The position numbers were made by a program, and so were the translations under genes. The notes beneath the pieces are model-generated. The model was not told where the DNA came from. It did no database searches and saw nothing but the letters and a program-made list of their open reading frames with translations. A stretch of 64,000 nt of DNA. Origin: Lysinibacillus fusiformis. Its GTDB lineage: Bacteria; Bacillota; Bacilli; Bacillales_A; Planococcaceae. Shown in pieces: positions 51,758 to 61,356 of the stretch (within the stretch, counting starts at the first letter, position 1; each line of letters begins with the position of its first letter). The DNA is taken from positions 181,368 through 245,367 of the forward strand of contig JASENG010000005.1 in NCBI GenBank assembly GCA_030027265.1, read 5' to 3'.

Positions 51758-53827
51758 CTATTTTTCTTTGGTTGGAGCAGAGAAAACAAATTCTAGTTTT
51801 TCATTCACTAGTTTTAATTTGGCCTTTCCCTTTTTCCCGCTTTTCCATGTAAATCGAATTTCCCGTGTCTCTTTACCTGTCAATAGTTTCTTGGCATCAG
51901 TTGGTGTAATTTTACCCTTCATAATGACCTTGCTAATAAAAAATTTGCAGGATTTATTGGAACAGGAATACCCTTTAAAACTTTCCACAACGGGTTGTCC
52001 ACATTGCAGACATTTTCCTACAACGACAGTTTGTTTTTCTGCAACTGTCATATTTAAGCCAATAAATCCGTCTGTTGTTTGTTTTACATAACTAAGCATT
52101 TCTTTGTAGAATTGGCCGGAACTTAACTGTCCATCGACAATATCTTTTAGCTTTTTACTCCAAATTGCTGTCAATTCAGGCGACACGATATCATGTTCTC
52201 CTATGCTTTGAATGACATCTATTCCAAACTGGGTTGCTTTAAATGATTTTCCTTCACGGGCAATCATTCCGATAGAAATTAGCTTTTCAATAATTTCAGC
52301 ACGAGTAGCTGACGTACCTATGCCCTCTGCATCCTTTAAGATTTTCTGCAATTCTTTATCTTCTATAAATCTCCCAGCATGGAACATTGCATCTAATAGA
52401 GTGCTATCTGTATACCGCGCGGGTGGTTCCGTCAACTTAGATAATAGTTTTGCGTCTTGTATCGGCAATTCCATATTTAACTGAAGCGGCGGCAATGGCA
52501 TTTCTTGCTTCTTTTTGAATGTCTCATAAAGAACGGTATACCCTTTATCAATGACCATATTGCCATTTGCTTTAAAGAACGCGTCATTAGACTGCAGAAT
52601 CACTGCTGTTTTATCAATGACATAAGCTGGCATAAAAATCGCCAGCAGTCTTCTGGCAATAAGATGATAAACTTTTAATTCCTGAGGAGTCAGCTTCTTT
52701 CTGCCAATGGGAACCTCTGTCACCGTTATGGCATGGTGATCGGTTAATTTTTTATCATCCACATATTTCTTCGAACGAATTGTTCTTTGAATCTTATCTG
52801 GTCGACTGATTATTTCTTGAATAATGGAGCCATATTCATCCAGAGATGCTAAGGACTGCAAATTGACCCTAATATTCTGGGCAAAGCTTGTTGGCAGGTG
52901 CTTTGATTCGGTACGAGGATAAGTAATCAATTTTTTCTCATATAAACTTTGAGCTATTTTTAAAGTTTCAGAGGACGTGAATCCAAAAAACTTATTTGCT
53001 TCCTTTTGCAATTCAAGTAATGAGTGCAAAGGAGGCGCACTGATGGTTTTTCGTTCTGTTTTAATATCTCGAACAATGGCCTTCCTACCGATTCTTGAAA
53101 GGATGCCTTTTGCTTCGTCCACTGTTTTCAATTTATTTTCATTCGTATGCGGATTAAACCATAAAGCTTTAAATTGACCTAGATCGAGTTCGATTTGAAA
53201 ATAAGGTTCTGGTTTGAATTGCTGTATCTCCAGCTCTCTCCTTACAACAATCGCTAAAGTTGGTGTCATCACTCGTCCTATCTTAATAATTCGCCCACCC
53301 TTTACGGTTGCTGCCCTCGTTAAATTCAGACCGATCAGCCAATCAAAAATCGCTCGATACATTGCAGCATTGCGCAAATTGCGTATTAAAATATCTTGTT
53401 CATCTATTAAATTTAACAGAGCTTTGGAAATGGCACCGTCTGTCGTCTGTGATGTCCAAAACCTCTTCACAGGCAGCTTGCATCCAGCACGTTTGTAGAA
53501 GGAATAAAAAATATTCTCCCCTTCCATCCCGGCATCGCACGCATTAATAATGAAATCATATCGATTCGTTTTTAAAATCTGTTCAATCTCTTTATATACT
53601 TTATAAGCAGACTTTTTCACTCGAAATTCATAACGTTCGGGAATCATCGGCAATACATTCAGATCCCATTTTTTCCATTCAGACTTATATTCATGAGGTT
53701 CCTTTAATTCCACGACATGACCTACGAAAGAGGTAAAGTCAATTTCATAAGGCAATTGCATCTTTTTATAAACTTTTTGAATATCACGCATGAGAGACGG
53801 CTTTTCTGCGATTAGTAATGCTTTCAT
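51758..53827 (-). CDS. topB: DNA topoisomerase III (TopB)
   Basis: 689 residues, slightly short of the 727 usual for B. subtilis TopB. The TOPRIM motifs appear as IAEKPSLMRD near residue 7 and INACDAGMEGENIFYSF near 93-109; the family Arg in D-x-x-REGE is Met here. The active Tyr is in LITYPRTESKHLP near residues 298-310. The C-terminal zinc region is CLQCGQPVVESFKGYSCSNKSCKFF. It relaxes and decatenates single-stranded DNA. GAAAGGGGG precedes ATG 53827. The substitution near the metal site is unusual but the rest is intact. Confidence 0.87.
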   Translation of the reverse strand: MKALLIAEKPSLMRDIQKVYKKMQLPYEIDFTSFVGHVVELKEPHEYKSEWKKWDLNVLPMIPERYEFRVKKSAYKVYKEIEQILKTNRYDFIINACDAGMEGENIFYSFYKRAGCKLPVKRFWTSQTTDGAISKALLNLIDEQDILIRNLRNAAMYRAIFDWLIGLNLTRAATVKGGRIIKIGRVMTPTLAIVVRRELEIQQFKPEPYFQIELDLGQFKALWFNPHTNENKLKTVDEAKGILSRIGRKAIVRDIKTERKTISAPPLHSLLELQKEANKFFGFTSSETLKIAQSLYEKKLITYPRTESKHLPTSFAQNIRVNLQSLASLDEYGSIIQEIISRPDKIQRTIRSKKYVDDKKLTDHHAITVTEVPIGRKKLTPQELKVYHLIARRLLAIFMPAYVIDKTAVILQSNDAFFKANGNMVIDKGYTVLYETFKKKQEMPLPPLQLNMELPIQDAKLLSKLTEPPARYTDSTLLDAMFHAGRFIEDKELQKILKDAEGIGTSATRAEIIEKLISIGMIAREGKSFKATQFGIDVIQSIGEHDIVSPELTAIWSKKLKDIVDGQLSSGQFYKEMLSYVKQTTDGFIGLNMTVAEKQTVVVGKCLQCGQPVVESFKGYSCSNKSCKFFISKVIMKGKITPTDAKKLLTGKETREIRFTWKSGKKGKAKLKLVNEKLEFVFSAPTKEK

Positions 53828-54039
53828 TGGCAGATACCCCCTTTCATTTAATAATATATAAAAAAAGTTGATTTTTTAAGGGAAAAGGCGAAAAAAAATA
53901 TTTGGACCATTTACATCTAAGTACGATAAACCATTGATATAAATTAAACGAGTACTATCTAAACGCAACATTCGAACTAATCAGACTATAATGTGGTAAA
54001 ATAAGGTAAGGGGAAATCAATGAATGGAGATGGAATAAG

Positions 54040-54258
54040 ATGAAGAATATTAAATATTTATTATTGGGTGTTCTTACCGGACTAATCATTTACCCATTAG
54101 TTTTTAATTGGTTGGGCATTCCTACCTTTGATAAATTGCTCTATAAGTTGTTTGGAAATCCTGATAACCCATTAAGTTTTATCCTGGCATTAATTTTTTG
54201 TATCGGATTAATTTGTCTAATCCTGCTGCCTATATTTAGAAAAAATGCAGAAGCTTAA
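54040..54258 (+). CDS. Small two-helix membrane protein
   Basis: 72 residues. Two hydrophobic helices (IKYLLLGVLTGLIIYPLVFNW near 4-24 and PLSFILALIFCIGLICLILLPIF near 44-66) connected by GNPDNP. A weak GGAGATGG lies before ATG 54040. It is followed by a strong terminator. No family is recognised. Confidence 0.55.
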   Translation: MKNIKYLLLGVLTGLIIYPLVFNWLGIPTFDKLLYKLFGNPDNPLSFILALIFCIGLICLILLPIFRKNAEA

Positions 54259-54321
54259 ATCCGTGCATCTTCCCAATAGTTCCTCACTCTTTTCTTAAAG
54301 AAAAAATACAAATATGAATAA

Positions 54322-54358
54322 GCGCATCTCCTTTACTAGGAAATGCGCACATTTTTTT
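54322..54358 (+). terminator. Terminator after the small membrane protein
   Basis: GCGCAT and ATGCGC with inner TCCT/AGGA form a hairpin and are followed by ACATTTTTTT. It may also serve the convergent signal peptidase gene. Confidence 0.82.
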
Positions 54359-54381
54359 AAATAAAACTTTTCATGGATAAC

Positions 54382-54957
54382 TTATTTTGTTATGTGAATA
54401 TCACTAATTGGCCAAAAAACCAGATTCGTTTTGCCTACAATTTCATTAATGGGAATTGCCCCGATATGTCTGCTATCCTTACTGAATCTTCTGTTATCCC
54501 CCATTACAAACAAATAGCCTTCTGGAACTGTCTGGCTTGCAACTGGAGTATCTTCTAATGTAAATGATTCAGTCAGAAATCCTCCATCGTTTAGATTTTT
54601 TTTACTTTCATCTAAATAAGGCTCTTTGTAAGCCTTTCCGTTAATATATAGCGTGTCCTCTTTGTATTCAATATGATCTCCCGGCAACCCGATTACGCGC
54701 TTTATATAATCTTCCTCTTCCGTTGTATGAAAAACAATAATATCAAATCTTTTAATATCACTCACTTTGTAATCAAGCTTGTTTACAATCATTCGATCTC
54801 CATCTATTAAAGTCGGCATCATGGATTCTCCATCAACCACAATTGGGGTGAATAGAATATATCTAACAATAACGACTATTAATAGTGCAGTAATTAAAGC
54901 CTTTCCCCATTCTAATAGTTCGTTTTTCCCTTTTGTCATTTTATCTTTTTTATCCAT
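54382..54957 (-). CDS. Type I signal peptidase
   Basis: 191 residues. The N-terminal transmembrane helix (ALITALLIVVIVRYILF, residues 20-36) is followed by DGESMMPTL with the catalytic Ser45, and EEDYIKRVIGLPGDHIEY with the general-base Lys86. The end box is GDNRRFSKDSRHIGAIP. It removes signal peptides from secreted proteins. ATG 54957 has AGGATG upstream; the frame extends to 55050 but without a site. It is a useful in-window control for the inactive S26 domain at 50589. Confidence 0.92.
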   Translation of the reverse strand: MDKKDKMTKGKNELLEWGKALITALLIVVIVRYILFTPIVVDGESMMPTLIDGDRMIVNKLDYKVSDIKRFDIIVFHTTEEEDYIKRVIGLPGDHIEYKEDTLYINGKAYKEPYLDESKKNLNDGGFLTESFTLEDTPVASQTVPEGYLFVMGDNRRFSKDSRHIGAIPINEIVGKTNLVFWPISDIHITK

Positions 54958-55337
54958 CATCTCATCCTGTATTTTTTTAATTTCAAAGGCATAATCTATT
55001 GGCACTGTTCTAAGAAACTTTAGATAGATTATTCTTCCTACAATAAACAATCGTGAAAGCTAATCAATGTCAATCTTAATTAGCTCTATATTAGCTTATG
55101 GAAGTAATGGAACCTTCCCTAAATTATAACATACAAAAAATGGGTATTATAGACTGTTTATGCTCTTCTAATACTGCTAGCATCTATGAACTTTGATAAG
55201 TAGAAGCAATATCGAGCAATGAATTCTTTTGATGCAATTAAAGTTTGGATACATCTCCTTATTATGCTCAGCAATGAATTGATACACACTTATTGGATAA
55301 AATAATAATACTCTTATTAGAAGATTGGGGATTCAAT

Positions 55338-56681
55338 ATGTCTTCATTTGAAACCATAATTTGGATAAACGAACAATTTAAAGATACAAATGAATTAGTA
55401 CAAAAAAACTTAGAATATGAAAATAAGCATATCGTTTTAATCTATATTAAATCTCTAACTAATTTTGAAATGCTACAAAATTTAATTATTAAACCCTTTT
55501 TTGAAATGCAGACTGAACAACAATTCAATATTTATGTACAAGCATTGCCACAGTTTCAGGAGGTTGAATCGAAAGAACAACTAGTGCTCGAAATAATGAA
55601 TGGCAATATTTTAGTTATAATACAAAACGAATACTATTTACTTGATATAAGAGTATCAAACAACGATAAAGTCAATTCAACTTACGTAGAAACCACTATT
55701 CATGGTTCTCAATTAGCATTAAGCGATAATCTCGAAACGAATCTTAATATAATCCGCTCTAATTATCATCAATCATCATTATCTATAGAATATTTTGTCA
55801 AAGGAGAAGTAAATAAACATAAAGTTGCAATCATCTATGATAAAGAGAAGGTTAAAAGTGATGTATTAGATTCTATCCGAAAAAGACTCAAGAAAGTAGA
55901 TAAACAAATTATAACTTCTACCACCCAGTTGAATAATTTCATAAATGACAAGCGATTTTCACTTTTTCCACAAATGATCATTACTGAACGTCCTGACCGA
56001 ATAGTCTATAATCTAGCTGGCGGCAAAGTAGTTCTATTGGTTGACGGCAACCCACAATCCGTTGCAGCACCAGTGGTTTTTTTCGATTTTATGACGTCCA
56101 TGGAGGATAATTATCATACTGTATTAATTTCGCTTTTTCTAAAGATACTTCGGTATGCCGGCCTATTTCTCAGCCTTCTTCTTCCTGCCTTGTATGTTGG
56201 AGTTACCTCATTTACTCCCGAGGTGTTTAGAACCGAATTGGCCTTGACGGTAGCTGGAAGCCGAGTAGGTGTGCCCTTCTCTTCATTTATTGAAGTTCTA
56301 TTTATGCTATTTTTTATGGAATTGTTATTAGAAGCGAGTATACGGCTCCCAAAAGCAGTGAGTGCCACTGCAACTACTGTTGGTGGATTAATCCTTGGAA
56401 CAGCAGTTACTGAAGCATCTCTTGCATCCAATATTATGGTCATAATTGTTTCAGCAGTTGCTATTTCAACATTTGTAATTCCAGTCAATGAAATGGCTTT
56501 TTCTATTAGAGTCGTAAGATTAGTATTAATTTTAATCACGAGTGTATTCGGTTTGGCCGGTTTAGTACTGGGGTTCTTCGTATTGATTACGTATTTAGTG
56601 AATTTAGATAGTTTTGGAGAACCCTATCTGAAGCTATATACTGCATCGAAAAATAAGGAGAGTTCGGGGGAAAAAGCATGA
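55338..56681 (+). CDS. Spore germination protein GerA (A subunit)
   Basis: About 447 residues. The N-terminal half is soluble and variable. The C-terminal half has conserved GerA regions RPDRIVYNLAGGKVVLLVDGNPQSVAAPVVFFDFM, a run of about five helices and PKAVSATATTVGGLILGTAVTEASL with VPVNEMAFSIRVVRL at the end. GerA subunits with GerB and GerC form inner-membrane germinant receptors activated by nutrients. ATG 55338 is used; a TTG at 55293 is in frame. The stop overlaps the gerB ATG by 4 bp. Confidence 0.88.
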   Translation: MSSFETIIWINEQFKDTNELVQKNLEYENKHIVLIYIKSLTNFEMLQNLIIKPFFEMQTEQQFNIYVQALPQFQEVESKEQLVLEIMNGNILVIIQNEYYLLDIRVSNNDKVNSTYVETTIHGSQLALSDNLETNLNIIRSNYHQSSLSIEYFVKGEVNKHKVAIIYDKEKVKSDVLDSIRKRLKKVDKQIITSTTQLNNFINDKRFSLFPQMIITERPDRIVYNLAGGKVVLLVDGNPQSVAAPVVFFDFMTSMEDNYHTVLISLFLKILRYAGLFLSLLLPALYVGVTSFTPEVFRTELALTVAGSRVGVPFSSFIEVLFMLFFMELLLEASIRLPKAVSATATTVGGLILGTAVTEASLASNIMVIIVSAVAISTFVIPVNEMAFSIRVVRLVLILITSVFGLAGLVLGFFVLITYLVNLDSFGEPYLKLYTASKNKESSGEKA

Positions 56682-57793
56682 GCCGGTATTATTATTACTT
56701 AATATTAATCAATATGGTGGCAAATATTATCGCTTCAGTACCGACTATTCTCTTACAGTATCATAAGGATGGATCTGTTTCCTCCATGGCCTTAGCGGTA
56801 GTAACGGGGACTATTCTTGTAACGATTTACACGAGATTCTTCAATGCATTTCCAGGCATGACATTACCAGATTTACTAATGAAAACGACATCCAAATGGT
56901 TTTATAAACCTTTTATTTTCTTTTTGGCTTTGATGTGGTTTGTTGCCGGTTTAATAACATTAGTCACTTTTATTTTCCTTCTTGTTCGTTATCTTACTCC
57001 CGAAATGCCAGTTTTTCAAATTAGCTTATTACTAATATTTTCCATCATCTTCGGGTGTTTCATGAAAACTGAACGTGTGTTGTATACGATTGAATTAATA
57101 TTGTTAATTACATTTCCATTAATCTTGTTTATTTTTTACAAGGCCTATACAAGCAAGAGTATAGAATGGGATTTTGTCAAGGAAGCCGCCTTATATGTGA
57201 ATCAATTGCCAAATGTAAATTCATTCGCATCATGCTTTTTCTTATTTCTTGGAGTTGCAAATCTTTTTATTTTCAACCGATTTTTCACAAAAAAACAAAA
57301 CTTCAAATGGATGCACATTGCATTCATAGGCATTATATCGACCTTGACTTTATTTACAACTTATTTTATTCCTATAGGGTTTAACGGGTTTGAGAATATT
57401 GATGATCTGGTATATCCATGGATTACCACAAGCGACTCGTTACGAATGGAATTTTTCATGATTGAGCGAGTTCTTTTTGTTTTCTTATTATTCTATTTGG
57501 GGATTGCCTTCCTTAGTATCCTGATTCACTGGCATGTCTCCATTGAATTTTTAAAGTATGTTTTCAAATTAGAAGAAATTAAATTTAGAGGATTTAATTT
57601 AGGAAAGTATATTCCAATACTTTTTTTCATAGCTGTATCCTTGCTTTTTGTTCGTGTAATGAATGAATATAAATTATTTCGTATTTCCATCTATTTTTAT
57701 AACACTTTAATCATTTTTTTCCCATTATTGATCATACTTTTTTTCTATATAAAAAGGAGCATGAAAAATGCCGATAAAGCAAAGCAAAACTAG
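56678..57793 (+). CDS. Spore germination protein GerB (permease-like subunit)
   Basis: 371 residues with about ten hydrophobic helices, of the GerAB/APC superfamily. It opens YYYLILINMVANIIASVPTILLQYHKDGS, typical of this branch, with TRFFNAFPGMTLPDLL near residues 51-66. GerB is the likely germinant-binding subunit. It overlaps gerA by 4 bp and gerC by 26 bp. Expression should be in the forespore under sigma G, but no clear promoter was found. Confidence 0.87.
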   Translation: MSRYYYYLILINMVANIIASVPTILLQYHKDGSVSSMALAVVTGTILVTIYTRFFNAFPGMTLPDLLMKTTSKWFYKPFIFFLALMWFVAGLITLVTFIFLLVRYLTPEMPVFQISLLLIFSIIFGCFMKTERVLYTIELILLITFPLILFIFYKAYTSKSIEWDFVKEAALYVNQLPNVNSFASCFFLFLGVANLFIFNRFFTKKQNFKWMHIAFIGIISTLTLFTTYFIPIGFNGFENIDDLVYPWITTSDSLRMEFFMIERVLFVFLLFYLGIAFLSILIHWHVSIEFLKYVFKLEEIKFRGFNLGKYIPILFFIAVSLLFVRVMNEYKLFRISIYFYNTLIIFFPLLIILFFYIKRSMKNADKAKQN

Positions 57794-58892
57794 ATTAATA
57801 CCCCTAATCCTAGTACCTTTGATTTTCTTGCTTTCAGGTTGTGAATTTAAGGATATCGATAAAGATGTATTTGTTTCGATGATGGCCATAGACTTATCCG
57901 ATGACGAAGACAAACCATACAAAATAACCTTGAAATTATATGTTCCGACTAGTTCGTTTAAACAGTCTCCAGAACCTGAATACTCTTACATCACACAAAG
58001 CGGGGAAACTTTTTCTGAAGCAATCCGCTTACTGGAAAGCTATTCGGACAAAGAATTGGAATTTGGTCATTCGAAACTAATAGTTATCGGAGAAGAGCTT
58101 TTAAAGGAAAATAAATCGAAGGAGATATTGGATTTTTTATTAAGGAGACCGGATATTCAAATGATATCTTGGCTTGCTGTTGGAAGACCTTCTGCTGAAG
58201 AGATAGTCAAAATGTTACCGCAAGGCGAGAATGCAGCTTACCCTGCTTTATTTAACTACTTTGATGATATTGGAACTGAAAGTCAATATATCGTAACGAC
58301 TTATTTGTTTGATTTCAGAAGAAGAATAGGAGAAAATGGTATCGATCCTATATTACCGATTATTGAGATAAATAAGAATAAATCACACTTTGAGATAAAT
58401 AAATCTTTGGTACTGGCAGATAAGAAGGAACCTCACGAACTTTCCACTGTATTTACCGGAATTTTTAACATGCTATCAGGCAATGCAGAAACTGCAGATC
58501 TTATCATTAAGGAAGACGGACATTATTTTATCGCAAAGATTGATTCCATGAACACAAAATATAAAGTAACTGTACAAGACAACAACCGAATAAAAATTGA
58601 CATAGAAGTTAGTTTAATCGGATTTATATCAGAATCTCAGCACCCCTTAGAAACTCAAAATTTATCGTACTATAATCAATTATTCGAAAAATATGAAAAA
58701 AAAATTTTGAAAGATTTTTTTAATGAAATGACTGATAAAGGGTATGACCCTATAGGATTTGGTATAGATTATAAGTCGCGTACATTGCATAACACCCGTA
58801 TGAGCAACGAGGAATGGGACGAAGCATACAAAAACGCGGAAATAAATGTGACAGTCATTCCGAAATTGAAGAGCACGGGGACAATACAGTAG
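57768..58892 (+). CDS. Spore germination lipoprotein GerC
   Basis: 374 residues with a lipoprotein signal (LVPLIFLLSGCEFKDIDKD, lipobox LSGC). The domains are typical of GerAC: SGETFSEAIRLLESYSDKELEFGHSKLIVIGEELL near residues 76-110, LRRPDIQMISWLAVG near 124-138, and a C-terminal domain ending KKILKDFFNEMTDKGYDPIGFG. The lipid anchor puts it on the outer face of the inner spore membrane. AAAAGGAG precedes ATG 57768, overlapping gerB. No terminator was found before the repeat at 58941. Confidence 0.88.
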   Translation: MPIKQSKTRLIPLILVPLIFLLSGCEFKDIDKDVFVSMMAIDLSDDEDKPYKITLKLYVPTSSFKQSPEPEYSYITQSGETFSEAIRLLESYSDKELEFGHSKLIVIGEELLKENKSKEILDFLLRRPDIQMISWLAVGRPSAEEIVKMLPQGENAAYPALFNYFDDIGTESQYIVTTYLFDFRRRIGENGIDPILPIIEINKNKSHFEINKSLVLADKKEPHELSTVFTGIFNMLSGNAETADLIIKEDGHYFIAKIDSMNTKYKVTVQDNNRIKIDIEVSLIGFISESQHPLETQNLSYYNQLFEKYEKKILKDFFNEMTDKGYDPIGFGIDYKSRTLHNTRMSNEEWDEAYKNAEINVTVIPKLKSTGTIQ

Positions 58893-58940
58893 ACATTTGG
58901 AAATTCTTATTGATAAATGATGTTTTCTTGTTGTAACTAA

Positions 58941-59043
58941 AATTGATTGCCGTTGAGGGGACGCGCATCCATTGGCACGGTTCGAGCCTGTAGTCTCTCA
59001 CTCGTGTTCCCCCAGGAGTCGCCCCTCCACTCCAATCAATTTA
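58941..59043 (-). repeat. Degraded Bacillaceae-type dispersed repeat
   Basis: On the minus strand the sequence reads GGAGGGGCGACTCCTGGGGG then GAACACGAGTGAGAGACTACAG and ends CGTCCCCTCAACGG. It is bounded by the inverted ends AATTGATTG and CAATCAATT. GC content is far higher than the neighbourhood. It resembles the GGAGCGGAGGGCGGCGACTC family that I recall from many Bacillaceae genomes. The element is probably structured, non-coding and mobile in trans, but this is memory rather than a search. Confidence 0.6.
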
Positions 59044-59118
59044 TAAGTATCAATTTCTTAATATAAGCTTCTTCCACCATTTATAGAATTTTTCACTTCT
59101 GTCTCAGCCTCATTTTGC

Positions 59119-59883
59119 TTAGCTCTTTTCATTATTTTTCACCAAAAAATAGGCGGTAATCCATGAAGTAACTGGTATAACGGCAGTTACTCCGATCGCC
59201 GAACAACAGATGGTAATCATTTCCGAACTGAAAATCTTGGAATTTACAATCGCACCCAAAGAATACGATAAATCTTTAAACCATATTAATAGTGCTAAAT
59301 AGCCTCCAAAGAAGGCAAAAAATAGTGTATTGGTACTTGTGCCTAATATATCCCGACCAATGCTTAATCCAAAGTGGAATAATTCTTTACGGCTTATATT
59401 AGGATGATGGTAGTGCATTTCACGCATTGGAGATGAAATAGCCATTGCTGCGTCCGTAATTGCACCGATTGTACTCATGATAATTACCGATACGGCAAGT
59501 TTCACAAAATCAATCCCGATATAGAAGGAAAACATCCCCATTTCTTCAGTTTCCTCTTCCCCAAATCCTTGAATCATCGCTTTGTAAGTAATAATTGTTA
59601 TGAAGATGACCAGGATGACAGTTGTAATAATCGTTGAAAGAAAGGCCGTCTTGGTTTTACGGTTTACTTCATTAATAAAAAAGAGATTAATGCAGCTAAT
59701 GGCTACACATGCAATCAACGTTATTATCACTGAATTCATATCAGGGACATTCATAAAAAAGAGCGTTACGATGATGACACCAAAATTAAGAAATAAGGCG
59801 ATAAAAGACCGAATGCCTTTTTTTCCGCCAATCCACGTCATTAATAGAAATAATATTGCTGCCAGCAGCACTAATACATTCAT
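59119..59883 (-). CDS. YibE/F-family membrane protein (second of pair)
   Basis: 254 residues with about seven hydrophobic helices. IGAITDAAMAISSPMREMHYHHPN near residues 139-162 and FGLSIGRDILGTSTNTLFFAFFGG near 171-194 are the conserved YibE/F blocks. The ATG overlaps the upstream YibE/F gene by 4 bp, so both are translated together. The family is of unknown function; pairs such as this may form a heterodimeric transporter. It lacks the long extracellular domain of its partner. Confidence 0.8.
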   Translation of the reverse strand: MNVLVLLAAILFLLMTWIGGKKGIRSFIALFLNFGVIIVTLFFMNVPDMNSVIITLIACVAISCINLFFINEVNRKTKTAFLSTIITTVILVIFITIITYKAMIQGFGEEETEEMGMFSFYIGIDFVKLAVSVIIMSTIGAITDAAMAISSPMREMHYHHPNISRKELFHFGLSIGRDILGTSTNTLFFAFFGGYLALLIWFKDLSYSLGAIVNSKIFSSEMITICCSAIGVTAVIPVTSWITAYFLVKNNEKS

Positions 59884-61019
59884 TGTCTTGCCCTCTTTCT
59901 ATTTACAAAAAAGATTGTTGTATACAGTCCAATCGGAATGGTCAGCACAATGCCTATTCCTCCAGCTAATGCTCTGGCCAATTCCAAAGAAAGATTCAAT
60001 GAAAGCGTATACCCGAAAGGTGAAGCATTCTTGAAATAGAGAATGAGGGTCGGAATCGAACCACTTACATAGGCAAAAAACAAAATATTAGTCATGGTTC
60101 CCATAATATCTTTTCCGATTTCCATTCCTGACTGGATCAGTGCTTTTACCGAAATATTATTATCTTTTTCATACAAGCCAAAAATTGAAGAAGACATTGT
60201 AATCGCTACATCCATTACTGCCCCTAAAGAACCGATGAACAAACCAGCCATAAATACTGTTTTATATGGTCGAGTTATAAATTGCAGTTCCTCATACCGG
60301 AGACCATGTTCTCCAGTTACTAATAGAGCCAGATATGTAATCAATAATGAGCTAAAGGTTCCCAATAATGTCGCAATAATCGCTGCATAAGTTTTCTCGT
60401 TCAACCCGTTCACGAGCAGCAAAGAAATCACTGTAAATAAAACGATGCCTACACTGCAAATCAATATCAGACTAAGATCCGAATTATGGATGTAAAGATC
60501 CAATGCGAAAGATAAGATCACGGCATTTACTACTAGACTAATAACGGATAATAGCCCTTGCTTCCTACCTACAGCCAAAAGGACAAAAATAAATACCCAA
60601 GCAATCATAACCAAATATTTATCCCGTTTGACACCTTCAATGGACCCAGTCAGATTTGCTCCCGCTTCAATATGCTCATCTATTTTGATAAATAGCTCAT
60701 TTCCGGCTTCAAACTTATTGTCGAGTGCTTTGGATTGCGAAAATTCATTGGTTAAATGAATCTCTCTGCCCTTCTCTTCGCCATTTTTCAGGACCGCAAT
60801 AATTTGTTGCGTCGATAATGCATCTTCATTATTATTTTGATCTACCATTTCCGTTGTTTCGATCGTTTGTGTTTTGATGACCTCTGCAATTGGGCTATTA
60901 TAAAAAGAATAGTTATTATGAACGAATATTAACGAGCCTATAAAGCAAAATGCCAAAATAATGTAAAACAATTTATGTCTAAATGTCATCTCTTGATATA
61001 AGTTTTTAATAGATTTCAT
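59880..61019 (-). CDS. YibE/F-family membrane protein with extracellular N-domain
   Basis: About 379 residues. One N-terminal helix is followed by an extracellular beta-rich domain (residues about 45-135) and then seven or so helices. GSLGAVMDVAITMSSSIFGLYEKD and SGMEIGKDIMGTMTNILFFAYVSGSIP match the partner's YibE/F blocks. GGAGGTG precedes ATG 61019; an ATG at 61037 is upstream in frame. It is the first of the pair. Function unknown. Confidence 0.82.
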   Translation of the reverse strand: MKSIKNLYQEMTFRHKLFYIILAFCFIGSLIFVHNNYSFYNSPIAEVIKTQTIETTEMVDQNNNEDALSTQQIIAVLKNGEEKGREIHLTNEFSQSKALDNKFEAGNELFIKIDEHIEAGANLTGSIEGVKRDKYLVMIAWVFIFVLLAVGRKQGLLSVISLVVNAVILSFALDLYIHNSDLSLILICSVGIVLFTVISLLLVNGLNEKTYAAIIATLLGTFSSLLITYLALLVTGEHGLRYEELQFITRPYKTVFMAGLFIGSLGAVMDVAITMSSSIFGLYEKDNNISVKALIQSGMEIGKDIMGTMTNILFFAYVSGSIPTLILYFKNASPFGYTLSLNLSLELARALAGGIGIVLTIPIGLYTTIFFVNRKRARQ

Positions 61020-61116
61020 GGATACACCTCCCATCAAATAATATCGCTAAAAGATAATTTTAGGAAAGCGTAAGGCACCGAAAGAAATTTTAAAATAGAA
61101 ATTCAGAAGAACTAAC

Positions 61117-61236
61117 AAAAGCGCAAGCGCCCTGATTAGCCCTGACAAGCGCTGGAGGGACCTGACAAGTGTGCTTGCCACACGTGGGAAGGTACCGAAG
61201 CGACCTCGAGGGGCTAGGGTGCTGGAGCTAGATGTC
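61117..61236. repeat. Dispersed GC-rich Bacillaceae-type repeat
   Basis: AAAAGCGCAAGCGCCCTGAT, then GACAAGCGCTGGAGGGACCTGACAAG, then GGTACCGAAGCGACCTCGAG and GGGCTAGGGTGCTGGAGCTAGA. The phrases GCGCAAGCGCC, GACAAGCGCTGGAGG and CCTCGAGGGGCTAG...GCTGGAGCTAGA recall a repeat common between Bacillaceae genes. GC is much higher than the flanks. A 63-codon frame that overlaps it on the minus strand is not a real gene. Confidence 0.65.
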
Positions 61237-61303
61237 AAATTTATTTTTTTAAATTTTAAAAGTTATCCCCAAAGCGAAATTTTATAATTTCCTTAACAAT
61301 AAT

Positions 61304-61335
61304 AAAAACCCAAGGAACTGATCCATGGGCTTTTT
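61304..61335 (-). terminator. Terminator of the small gene at 61357
   Basis: AAAAAGCCCATGGATC and GATCAGTTCCTTGGGTTTTT include a short GCCCA/TGGGT stem with a T-run on the minus strand. It lies 22 bp past the stop. Confidence 0.75.
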
Positions 61336-61356
61336 CCATTCTAAATTAATAATAAT

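Noticed and set aside
56114..56539. A 141-codon minus-strand frame inside gerA
   Set aside because: It is the complement of gerA helices and lacks signals of its own.
61047..61238. A 63-codon frame over the repeat at 61117
   Set aside because: The frame is a translation of a dispersed non-coding repeat and has no ribosome site.
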